Positions 19,682 through 27,729 of a DNA stretch of 64,000 nt are shown here, in pieces. Position 1 is the stretch's first letter; the number at the start of each line of letters is the position of its first letter. Location: the NCBI GenBank assembly GCA_964490015.1, contig CAZBBA010000001.1, positions 41,809 to 105,808 on the forward strand. The letters are read 5' to 3'. The notes beneath the pieces were generated by a model. That model worked only from the letters and a program-made list of their open reading frames with translations. It did not search any database and was not told the DNA's origin. Both the position numbers and the translations under genes were made by a program. The stretch is from Perlabentimonas sp964490015. Lineage in GTDB: Bacteria; Bacteroidota; Bacteroidia; Bacteroidales; Tenuifilaceae.

Positions 19682-22600
19682 ATGAAACAATCTACCCTAA
19701 AGGCCATAATGCGGTTATTTGCCCTGGTGAAGCAATTCAACGGCAAACCCAACACGCAGTCAACAGCACTGGAAACGGTAAGCGCATTTCTAGGCGAGTA
19801 CACTAATTTGGCCGAAAGTAACGAGATTATTAATATTTACAACTACCACGCCGACACGCTGTCGAAGCGAACCTACACGGTTAAAAGCGAGTCGCTTTTC
19901 TCGCTTAAATGCACAATAATTTGCACCACTATTGTGGGAGAACTCACCAAGCGCACCCGACTCCATTTGGTTCTATCGGCGCTCGACATCCTTACCCAAA
20001 ATAATAAGCTGAGCGAGGAAGCGCTCGATCTGATAAAAACGTTGAGCATTGTTCTGCAAGTCCAACGGTCCGAGATTAACGATATCCTTGCATTCTCGTT
20101 GCTCGAAAGTGCTTGGAAAACCGATAATATCATCACCTTTTCGGCCTCAAAGCGCGAGGACTGGATGGTTCGGCATATCGAGGAACCAAACATTGTGGGT
20201 GAGCTGCATTTCCTGTACAATCGGATTACAAACACCATTTTTTGTAAGCACACCAACAGTAAGGAGCTGTTTATTCGCAATGGCAGCCTAACAAAACCCA
20301 ACAGGGTTTACCTGCTCAACAAGGGGGGTGTAATTGAAAACTACAAGATTAAATCGATATTCTTTGCTTCGCTTTACTCCCTATTTAGCCAGGCCAATCG
20401 GCACGAAAAAATATCTTTACGAGTAAAGGATTTATCGTACCGGTTCCCCGATGGTGTTACCGGAATACACCCACTTAGCTTTACTCTTCAATCGGGCGAG
20501 ATGATTGGCGTAATTGGAAATAGCGGAGCAGGCAAAACAACGCTGCTAAACCTTTTGGCAGGGAATTTAAGTCCAACATCTGGTACTGTATACATCAATG
20601 GCGCCGACTGGTATGCGCTGGGTAGAGACAAACATTCGTACATTGGTCTTATTCCTCAGGAAGATTTGCTGGTGAAAGAGCTTACCGTTTTTCAAAACCT
20701 TTACTTTACGGCAAGGCTTTGCCTGCCTGAAAAATCGCCCCTACAAACCGCCAAAGCTGTGCTTCAAACCCTCGACGAGATGGGGCTTAGCGAGATTAAG
20801 CGGCTAAGAGTTGGCACTCCCGAAAAGAATATAATTTCGGGCGGGCAACGAAAACGGCTCAATATGGCCCTGGAGTTTATCCGCAAACCGCAAATTCTGT
20901 TTATCGACGAACCAACCTCAGGGCTATCGTCCACCGATTCGGATAGAATTATCGATATAATAAAGCATAAATCGCAGCAGGGCGCAATTGCGCTGGTAAA
21001 TATCCACCAACCTTCCTCGAATATCTTTAAGATGTTCGATAAGATATTAGTGCTCGATAAGGGTGGACGAGCCGTGTTCTTTGGAAATCCCATTGACTCG
21101 TTACTACATCTAAAAACCATTACCACCGAGGTAAACTCCTCAGAGCGCGAATGCCTTGCCTGCGGCAATGTGAACCCCGAGCAGATACTTAGCATTATTG
21201 AAACGAAAAAGCTTAAGTCCGATGGAATGCCAACCGAGCAAAGGCTATACTCGCCTGAGTTTTGGTATAGCCACTACCTCGAGTCAAGCTTTAACAATCC
21301 GGCTCCCGATGCGGCTCCATTGCCAAGCCAGAACAGCTCACGAACACCAAAAATCAGCCAGCTAAAAACCTTTGTTCAGCGAAATCTGCTGACAATGATT
21401 TCGGACAAACAATTCCTAATAATATCACTAATTGAAGCACCGCTATTGGCCTTGGTGCTGGCGTTCCTGTCTAAGCAATTTGGCGGCGGGGACAACCAAA
21501 TCTATGCTCTTTTCAGCAATCAGAATATTCCGGCATATCTGCTTATGTCCGTAATTGTGGCCATGTTCTTAGGGTTGATGATGGGTGCCGATCGTATTAT
21601 TAGGGACAGGAATATTATTCAACGCGAAAAGTTTATGGGTCTTAGCCGATTTGCTTACATAAACTCCAAGCTGGTTTGCCTGTTCATCTTCCTGTTTATT
21701 CAAATTACATTATTTGTTTTAGTGGGTAACTACATTCTGGGTTTAAAGGATGGCTGGATTAACATGTGGCTAATCCTTTTTAGCATAGCGTTTAACGCCG
21801 GAATACTGGGATTAAACCTCTCGTCGGGATTAAAAACATCGGTGGCAATCTATATAACCATTCCTATTTTGCTAATGCCTCAACTTCTGCTAAACGGATC
21901 GCTTATCCCTTTCGACAGGCTGCACCCCAAGGTTGCATCGCAGCAAAGTGTTCCTGGTATAGCCAACCTGGCCGTAAGTCGTTGGGGGTTTGAGGCGCTT
22001 CTTGTAAATCAATTTGCAAACAACAGGTATCAGCGGCTGTACCATAATTTGGATCAACAGGAGAGTCAGCTACGCTATTTCAACGGATATCTGATTCCCG
22101 AGATTGAGCATGTTGTTAATGAGATTAAGCAGACTAAGGAAAACCCTGTTATTCCAGAGGATCTTATAAATCTTTTAAACAACGGCATTGAGCAGCTTGG
22201 CGGAAATACTCAACTTTTCAAATCTGCATCGCTTCTATCGCAGAATAAGCTGTACGCCGATAGCCTTTTACTTCAACTGCAAGGGCTAAGACGAATAATA
22301 TCGTCCGATTTAAACGCCATCAGTCGGGAGCGTGATAGTAAAACCATATTGTTAATCGAGCAACTTGGTGGGACTGATCAGCTAGCGATACTAAAAGCGA
22401 AGTACAGCAACCAAGCGGTAAGAGATTTGGTGTTGTCGAGAAAAGAGCCGCAAAAAATAGTAAGAGTCGAAAACACATTTGTGAGAAAATTTGAGCCCAT
22501 TTTTACAGCCCCAACATCAAATTGGGGAAAAGCCCATTTCCTGAGCCAAAACAAAAACCTGTGGGGCTTGTTAGTAAATACCGTTGGATTTAATATCCTA

Positions 22601-22687
22601 GTAATTTGGCTTATCTCACTGATCCTATACTTGGTGCTTTACTACGACTGGCTCAAGAAATTACTTACTCAGCTTTTGAAGCTTTAA
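19682..22687 (+). CDS. ABCG-type half transporter with N-terminal accessory domain
   Basis: About 1001 residues. The N-terminal ~240 residues are helical (LKAIMRLFALVKQFNGKP..., TerB-like in appearance) and are followed by an ABC domain of the ABCG/White type: Walker A GNSGAGKTT, signature ISGGQRKRL, Walker B ILFIDEPTSGLSS, switch NIHQPSSNIF. Then come a linker with a CxxC-like ECLACG and an ABC-2 membrane domain of about six helices with a long periplasmic-type helical insert before the last two helices. Nucleotide-binding and membrane parts in one chain suggest a homodimeric exporter. Upstream starts at 19661/19664 are possible. Two small exported proteins follow directly and may be functionally linked. 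Substrate unknown. Confidence 0.88.
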   Translation: MKQSTLKAIMRLFALVKQFNGKPNTQSTALETVSAFLGEYTNLAESNEIINIYNYHADTLSKRTYTVKSESLFSLKCTIICTTIVGELTKRTRLHLVLSALDILTQNNKLSEEALDLIKTLSIVLQVQRSEINDILAFSLLESAWKTDNIITFSASKREDWMVRHIEEPNIVGELHFLYNRITNTIFCKHTNSKELFIRNGSLTKPNRVYLLNKGGVIENYKIKSIFFASLYSLFSQANRHEKISLRVKDLSYRFPDGVTGIHPLSFTLQSGEMIGVIGNSGAGKTTLLNLLAGNLSPTSGTVYINGADWYALGRDKHSYIGLIPQEDLLVKELTVFQNLYFTARLCLPEKSPLQTAKAVLQTLDEMGLSEIKRLRVGTPEKNIISGGQRKRLNMALEFIRKPQILFIDEPTSGLSSTDSDRIIDIIKHKSQQGAIALVNIHQPSSNIFKMFDKILVLDKGGRAVFFGNPIDSLLHLKTITTEVNSSERECLACGNVNPEQILSIIETKKLKSDGMPTEQRLYSPEFWYSHYLESSFNNPAPDAAPLPSQNSSRTPKISQLKTFVQRNLLTMISDKQFLIISLIEAPLLALVLAFLSKQFGGGDNQIYALFSNQNIPAYLLMSVIVAMFLGLMMGADRIIRDRNIIQREKFMGLSRFAYINSKLVCLFIFLFIQITLFVLVGNYILGLKDGWINMWLILFSIAFNAGILGLNLSSGLKTSVAIYITIPILLMPQLLLNGSLIPFDRLHPKVASQQSVPGIANLAVSRWGFEALLVNQFANNRYQRLYHNLDQQESQLRYFNGYLIPEIEHVVNEIKQTKENPVIPEDLINLLNNGIEQLGGNTQLFKSASLLSQNKLYADSLLLQLQGLRRIISSDLNAISRERDSKTILLIEQLGGTDQLAILKAKYSNQAVRDLVLSRKEPQKIVRVENTFVRKFEPIFTAPTSNWGKAHFLSQNKNLWGLLVNTVGFNILVIWLISLILYLVLYYDWLKKLLTQLLKL

Positions 22688-22721
22688 AGAATTGTTTATT
22701 TTAGCCATTTATTTTTCAATT

Positions 22722-23180
22722 ATGCCGACTTGGAGTAGGATATGGATTATTGTAACATTGCTTACCCTATCGATTAACGTTAGAGGACAGGCTTGTGGCG
22801 ATTTTCACACGCGGGCATGCCCAATACCCGACTTTTCGTACTACTACGATCAGCAATCCACCAGTTTCTCGTTAAAGGTTGGCGAATCGGCCGAGGTGAA
22901 TATTGTAGTTTTTGAGCGATCGGACTACTACCTATCGGTATGCTCGCACAAACGGTTCAAAAACATCAACATTCGAATTCTTGATGATACTCCCGCAAAA
23001 AAAGTGCTGTACGATAATGCCGCCGAGAATTACACCGATAGCGTGAAGTTCACCAACGATGTTACCAAAAAGCTGATCCTCGAAGTATCGGTACCCGAAA
23101 AGGGAAACGAGAAAAACGATGGCAAAGAGCGATGTGTAGGTGTGCTTATTGCAAAGCGAATTAGAGTAGATGCTTTTTAA
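22722..23180 (+). CDS. small secreted protein of unknown function
   Basis: 152 residues from ATG 22722, chosen because it gives a signal peptide (MPTWSRIWIIVTLLTLSINV followed by RGQA). The TTG at 22692 would extend it by ten residues. The mature part is rich in beta-type sequence (SFSLKVGESAEVNIVVFERS, DYYLSVCSH) with four cysteines: C-x11-C shortly after the cleavage site, then two later. I do not recognise the family. It starts 34 bases after the ABCG-type gene and its end overlaps the upstream frame of the next lipoprotein gene, so the three are probably co-transcribed. Confidence 0.75.
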   Translation: MPTWSRIWIIVTLLTLSINVRGQACGDFHTRACPIPDFSYYYDQQSTSFSLKVGESAEVNIVVFERSDYYLSVCSHKRFKNINIRILDDTPAKKVLYDNAAENYTDSVKFTNDVTKKLILEVSVPEKGNEKNDGKERCVGVLIAKRIRVDAF

Positions 23181-23193
23181 AAATTGCCTGCCC

Positions 23194-24084
23194 ATGAAAA
23201 TTCGATTACTATCCATAGCAATAACTTGTCTCCTTGCAGCGGCATGCTCGCAACAGGGCGAGCGTAGGCAAAGCACTGATCCCGATTACAAAGGAATTGA
23301 ACTATCGGCAGAGGTTGGAACACGTAAAATTTTCTACCGGTTCCCTGCTCCCAACGATATTATCAACTATATCAAAACCGAACGGCTAATCTACCTAAAA
23401 GATTTTTTAAACCCAGTTCCTCATTCCGATAAGTACTTCGATACCCGAATACTGAACTTTAACCTGGGCGTTTACTCAGCCGATTTTGCTTATATCACGG
23501 TTTTTAAAACCCTTAGCGAGGCCTCTGAGTACTTTAAGGTAATAGAAAAGATAGCTTACCAAACTGGGCTCTCATCAATTTTCGACGAGGACATGCGCCG
23601 ACGGGTTGAGACCAACGAGGCCAATATCGATTCGCTTAGCAACATTGCCCGCGAATCGTACACCAGCATGGTTCAGCACTTAACCGCCATTGGCAACGAA
23701 AAGCAGTTATCCATTATCTCGGCTGGCGGATATGTGGAGGTACTTTACCTTGCCATTAACCAAACCGACGACATAGAAAAGGATTATCAGCTGCTGCGTA
23801 AAATTTACGATCAGCGATTTGGCCTAGAGAACCTAATTATATTTATGAATGAGTTTACCAACGATCCCTGGATTAACTCTCTGCATCAAGATTTGCTTGC
23901 CATACTAAATCAACTTAGAATGATTGAGGAAAAAACCGATGGCGAAAGCAAAACCCGACGATCGGATTCAGGAGTGTTTAGCATCACTGGAGGGAAAACT
24001 ACAATTACCATTTCAACCGAGAATTACCAAACGCTAAAGCAAACTGTTGCCAGTATTAGGCAAAAATACGCTATCCCACAATAG
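23194..24084 (+). CDS. putative lipoprotein of unknown function
   Basis: 296 residues from ATG 23194 with a clear lipoprotein signal (MKIRLLSIAITCLLAAAC). The mature protein is mostly helical, without obvious TM segments, and includes NFNLGVYSADFAYITVFKTL and a C-terminal stretch with KTTITISTENYQTLKQ. Proteins of this general appearance are found in Bacteroidota next to cell-envelope genes, but I do not recognise a named family. The gene begins 13 bases after the stop of the preceding secreted protein. Its 3' end overlaps the convergent histidine kinase gene by 14 bases. Confidence 0.8.
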   Translation: MKIRLLSIAITCLLAAACSQQGERRQSTDPDYKGIELSAEVGTRKIFYRFPAPNDIINYIKTERLIYLKDFLNPVPHSDKYFDTRILNFNLGVYSADFAYITVFKTLSEASEYFKVIEKIAYQTGLSSIFDEDMRRRVETNEANIDSLSNIARESYTSMVQHLTAIGNEKQLSIISAGGYVEVLYLAINQTDDIEKDYQLLRKIYDQRFGLENLIIFMNEFTNDPWINSLHQDLLAILNQLRMIEEKTDGESKTRRSDSGVFSITGGKTTITISTENYQTLKQTVASIRQKYAIPQ

Positions 24085-25453
24085 GCATACTGTGCTTGGG
24101 TATGGAGAAGTAGAACGTTGAGCCTTTCCCCTCGTCGCTCTCGGCCCAAATGGTTCCATTCAAAAGCTGCACTAAATCTTTGGTAATTATTAATCCTAAA
24201 CCAGTCCCCTTCTCCTCGTTGGTTCCCAGCTTTGATGCAGTTTTTGAGTTAACAAACAGGCTTTCCTTTTCGTCGGCCGATAAGCCCACACCACTATCCT
24301 TAACCGAAAACTCCACATTTGATGATGTTTCCCATGCTCGAATCTCAATGGTTCCACCCGGAAATGAGAATTTAATGGCATTGGAGAGCAAATTTCGGAT
24401 TACCGCTTTAAGGATATTCGCATCGGAGGTAATCTGTCCCACCTCAACACTTTTGTTTATCACCAAGGTTTTTTGGCACGAAATGGGCGCAAGCACGTTA
24501 ATACAATGCGTTACTACACTATCAACTTGAAAGGCTTCAACTTTAGGCCCACTGGTCGATGATTGAGCGCGCGACCAATCCAACAGGTTTTCGAGCAGAT
24601 TCATAACCTGCGCCGAAGCATTGGTAATGGTTCGGCTAAACTTGCTGGCTTTGGTCAAATCGCCAACTTCCAGCGCCTGGCTCATCAATTCGTTTAGCGA
24701 GATAATTCCTGCCATTGGGCTTCGCAGGTCGTGGCCAATTATGCTAAAAAGCCTGTCTTTGATTGTAAGCGCTACCTTAAGCTGCTCCGATTGCTCAACT
24801 AGCTCGGCATACTTTTGCTCAAGATCAGCCGATTGCCTCTCGATTATTATTCGCTGTCGCATACGCTCTCGGGTGTTTCGCCACATCAGGAATGATAGAA
24901 AAAACCCGATTCCAATGCTCGTGAACCCGTTAACCCGGTTAGAGAGAAGAATCACAGGATCGGCCTGAGTAAACGACAATCCCACGTAGAATAAAATATA
25001 TGCCAGGATAAAAAAGGCCGCCGAACTTCTGGGGTTTACTAAAAACACCACGCCTAAAATTGTACAGATCACCAGAAACGGTGTAATAGATGGCGTTACC
25101 CACTGATCGATCACCACAATGGCCACTCCCACTAAAAGCAACAAAAGGAAAAAGAGATTAACGAATGCTCGGCTAAAAAGTGTATTGGTTGGCTTTTTAT
25201 TTCTTTTCAGAAATCTAGCAATGCCCCAGGAGATAAGAGCTAAAAAAACCAGGACAGAATGTGCTACAATAATACCCATTCGCCATTGGTACTCTAGCGA
25301 ACCAGACTCAACCGTTTTAAGATAAAACGATATAATATGCCAAAGGCTGATGGGAATAATGAAAAGTGGAGCAAGACTAAGTCGTCGAATATTCTGTTCA
25401 AATATCAAGCTAAAAACCTGATCATCATCAACACCCTGCACACTCTTAACCAT
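24071..25453 (-). CDS. membrane sensor histidine kinase
   Basis: 460 residues. The N-terminal half has about six TM helices (LAPLFIIPISLWHIISFYL through GIGFFLSFLMW) and no sizeable periplasmic domain. It is followed by a coiled coil (~205-235), HisKA with FSIIGHDLRSPMAG and HATPase_c with N box NLLSNAIKF, G1 DSGVGL and G2 GTGLGL. The C-terminus ends just after the last strand, so there is no receiver domain. It resembles the kinase at the left window edge. The single-domain regulator at 19161-19538 is a candidate partner, but this is only a proximity argument. Confidence 0.93.
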   Translation of the reverse strand: MVKSVQGVDDDQVFSLIFEQNIRRLSLAPLFIIPISLWHIISFYLKTVESGSLEYQWRMGIIVAHSVLVFLALISWGIARFLKRNKKPTNTLFSRAFVNLFFLLLLLVGVAIVVIDQWVTPSITPFLVICTILGVVFLVNPRSSAAFFILAYILFYVGLSFTQADPVILLSNRVNGFTSIGIGFFLSFLMWRNTRERMRQRIIIERQSADLEQKYAELVEQSEQLKVALTIKDRLFSIIGHDLRSPMAGIISLNELMSQALEVGDLTKASKFSRTITNASAQVMNLLENLLDWSRAQSSTSGPKVEAFQVDSVVTHCINVLAPISCQKTLVINKSVEVGQITSDANILKAVIRNLLSNAIKFSFPGGTIEIRAWETSSNVEFSVKDSGVGLSADEKESLFVNSKTASKLGTNEEKGTGLGLIITKDLVQLLNGTIWAESDEGKGSTFYFSIPKHSMPIVG

Positions 25454-25728
25454 ATAGCGAATAGTGAACCAAGCGGTTTATACTTAAATTCTAATAATGC
25501 AAATGTACTCAAAAAAGATTTTTGTTATTGAAAAAGATTAAACGTGCATTTAAAAATAATCCTTTCGTGGTCCAATTCATCAACCCTCGGGTTCCCTTTA
25601 TCATGCAAAAGAATCGAATTGTGGAATATTGGGTTAAACCGTTGTAATTAAGCCCAAGATATTGTAATTTGCTCGGTATTAGGTGTAGTTTTTGCCATTG
25701 AAAAAAAACAACCAAACCTTCAATCGTT

Positions 25729-26460
25729 ATGAGTTTACGAATAGCAGCAAAATCAATTTTCCTTGCAGTTGCAGCGCTTATTTTTGCCACGGCCAGCTGC
25801 GAAAAGAACGAGGAGCTAACCTACATAAAGGCAAGAGGTACAGTTACCGATGTTGACGGAAATACCTACAAAACCATCACCATTGGACACCCTTTCCTCG
25901 ATATGGGTACTCAGGAGTGGATGGCCGAAAACCTTGCGGTTACCAAGTTTAGAGATGGAACACCCATTCCTATGGCCACAACCGCTCACGCGTGGCATGC
26001 TGAGGTACAAAACCCTACACCACAATTTGCGTGGAGCAACTACAACGCCCAAAACAAGGGCGCACCCTATGGGGCTTTTTACAACTTTTACGCAACAGTC
26101 GATCCAAAGGGGCTTTGCCCTTCGGGCTGGCGCGTACCCACCATCGATGACTGGGAAAAGCTTTGCATAATAATAGGCGGACATAGCAATGCCGGCGGGA
26201 AGCTAAAAAGCCTGAATTCCTTATGGATGTCTCCAAATGTTGATGCAACCGACGAGCTTGAATTTGGCGCATTACCCGGCGGTTTAATTAGCGGGAACGG
26301 TGACCAGATTTTTGAGGGGGAAATGGCCTGGTTCTGGTCGTCTACAGCTTTTAACGAGGGCTTTGCCTACGCCTTTGGATCCATATACACCGACCCCATT
26401 CTGGGCTGGAGCGAACAGCCTAAATGGGACGGAAGAAATATTAGATGCGTTAAGGAGTAA
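25729..26460 (+). CDS. FISUMP-domain lipoprotein
   Basis: 243 residues beginning with a lipoprotein signal (LIFATASC). The body matches the Fibrobacter succinogenes major paralogous domain: DVDGNTYKTITIG near the start, EWMAENLAVTKFRDGTPIP, YGAFYNFYATVDPKGLCPSG, WRVPTIDDWEKL, a GALPGGL segment, FWSSTAF and the terminal NIRCVKE. These proteins are surface or periplasmic lipoproteins of unknown exact function, common and multi-copy in Bacteroidota and Fibrobacteres. It stands first in a plus-strand group with two beta-barrel paralogs and the WD40-caspase protein. An attg...tagttttt pair at 25661-25693 may be its promoter. Confidence 0.9.
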   Translation: MSLRIAAKSIFLAVAALIFATASCEKNEELTYIKARGTVTDVDGNTYKTITIGHPFLDMGTQEWMAENLAVTKFRDGTPIPMATTAHAWHAEVQNPTPQFAWSNYNAQNKGAPYGAFYNFYATVDPKGLCPSGWRVPTIDDWEKLCIIIGGHSNAGGKLKSLNSLWMSPNVDATDELEFGALPGGLISGNGDQIFEGEMAWFWSSTAFNEGFAYAFGSIYTDPILGWSEQPKWDGRNIRCVKE

Positions 26461-26499
26461 AATTACAATACTGATTGTTGGGTTATTAAAAATGAGGTT

Positions 26500-27102
26500 A
26501 TGAGAAAAAACATAATAAAACACACTATTCTTGTTGTACTCCTTTTGGCCGTTACAACAACTGTTAATGCTCAGTTTGAGCAAAAGTTGACTCTGCAGGG
26601 ATCCGGGGGCTTGGTATTGGGATTGGCGCCCGAGTCGTTTGTCGATATTTTTAACTTGGGATTTTCTGTAGATGCGGGAGTTCAGTATAACTTTAGCCGA
26701 ACCTTAAGCCTTGTTACCATGGCAAAATATGCCACATATTTCTTTGTTCCCGAGGATGAGTTTAGCCTCGAAACTGCCAAATTTAACCAGCTGGGAATTA
26801 GCGTTTGCCCAAAAATTCGGTTCTTCCCGCGCAGCAAGGTTAACCCATACCTTTTTGGCGGGGCAAGCTTTAACCATATTGTGATATCCTTTAGCATGGA
26901 GGGCGAAGAGACCCGCTCAAAGGAGGAACCCATTAGCTTAGGCGCTATTGCCGGAGCGGGAATCGACTTTAGGATAAACGACAATATAGCCCTTTTCTGG
27001 CAGGTAGGGTTAAACCGGGTTGACTTTGATGTGGTTTATATCGACTCTTTCTTTCAACAGGTTGGGCTAAACATCAACCTTTTTAAATCCAAATCGCTAT
27101 AG
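26500..27102 (+). CDS. outer-membrane beta-barrel protein (paralog 1)
   Basis: 200 residues with a signal peptide ending VNAQ, then short alternating strands typical of an 8-stranded porin-like barrel (GFSVDAGVQYNF, ISVCPKIRFFPRSKVNPYLF, GAIAGAGIDFRINDNIALF, VGLNINLFKSKSL). The gene 42 bases downstream encodes a paralog with the same order of motifs and the same C-terminal FKSKSL. The function of this OmpA/OprF-barrel-like group is unknown. It is probably in one transcript with the FISUMP gene (39-base gap). Confidence 0.8.
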   Translation: MRKNIIKHTILVVLLLAVTTTVNAQFEQKLTLQGSGGLVLGLAPESFVDIFNLGFSVDAGVQYNFSRTLSLVTMAKYATYFFVPEDEFSLETAKFNQLGISVCPKIRFFPRSKVNPYLFGGASFNHIVISFSMEGEETRSKEEPISLGAIAGAGIDFRINDNIALFWQVGLNRVDFDVVYIDSFFQQVGLNINLFKSKSL

Positions 27103-27143
27103 TTTTCAATTGGAAACCATACTTTAAAATCCTAAAAAAAACC

Positions 27144-27728
27144 ATGAAAAAATCAGTACTTTTTTTGGCAGTAGCCATATTTCTCGTAATTGCATTAACT
27201 AGTAACAAGACCTTTGCTCAGTTTGAACAAAAATTTACCCTTCAGGCAGCCGGCGGAGTAATCGGATCCATTAAACCCGATATGTTTACTCAGGCTTTCA
27301 GCAACGGCTTTTCCTTGGATGCCGGAGCACAATATAACTTCAACAGATCATTTGGTTTAGTTGCGCTTGCAAAATTTTCTACTTTTCTTGCTAACGACGA
27401 GTTTATGCTTCAAGATGCAACGTACAATCTTATAGGTATTAGTCTTTGTCCAAAAATTCGATTACTCTCTAGCGGTAATACAAATCCTTACCTTCTGGGT
27501 GGAGTCAGCTTGAACTATTATAAGTTTAAGGTAGACAATATGTATGATTCGCCTTGGAATACAAAATTTGGATTTATTGGTGGTATTGGCGTTGATTTTT
27601 CGCTAAACGACAACCTCGCCATATTTGTGCAGGGAGGCATAAATGGGGTTACTTATAACGAGATGTTAATTGGTTGGTATACACAAATTGGCTTTAATCT
27701 TAGCATGTTCAAATCAAAGAGTTTGTGA
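27144..27728 (+). CDS. outer-membrane beta-barrel protein (paralog 2)
   Basis: 194 residues with signal peptide MKKSVLFLAVAIFLVIALTS...FAQ. It shares with the preceding gene AQFEQKFTLQ after cleavage, SLDAGAQYNFNRS, ISLCPKIRLL, NPYLLGGVSLNY, GGIGVDFSLNDNLAIF and the C-terminal FKSKSL, so the two arose by tandem duplication. A barrel of about eight strands is expected. The downstream WD40-caspase gene begins one base after this gene's stop codon, so expression is probably coupled. Confidence 0.8.
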   Translation: MKKSVLFLAVAIFLVIALTSNKTFAQFEQKFTLQAAGGVIGSIKPDMFTQAFSNGFSLDAGAQYNFNRSFGLVALAKFSTFLANDEFMLQDATYNLIGISLCPKIRLLSSGNTNPYLLGGVSLNYYKFKVDNMYDSPWNTKFGFIGGIGVDFSLNDNLAIFVQGGINGVTYNEMLIGWYTQIGFNLSMFKSKSL

Positions 27729-27729
27729 T

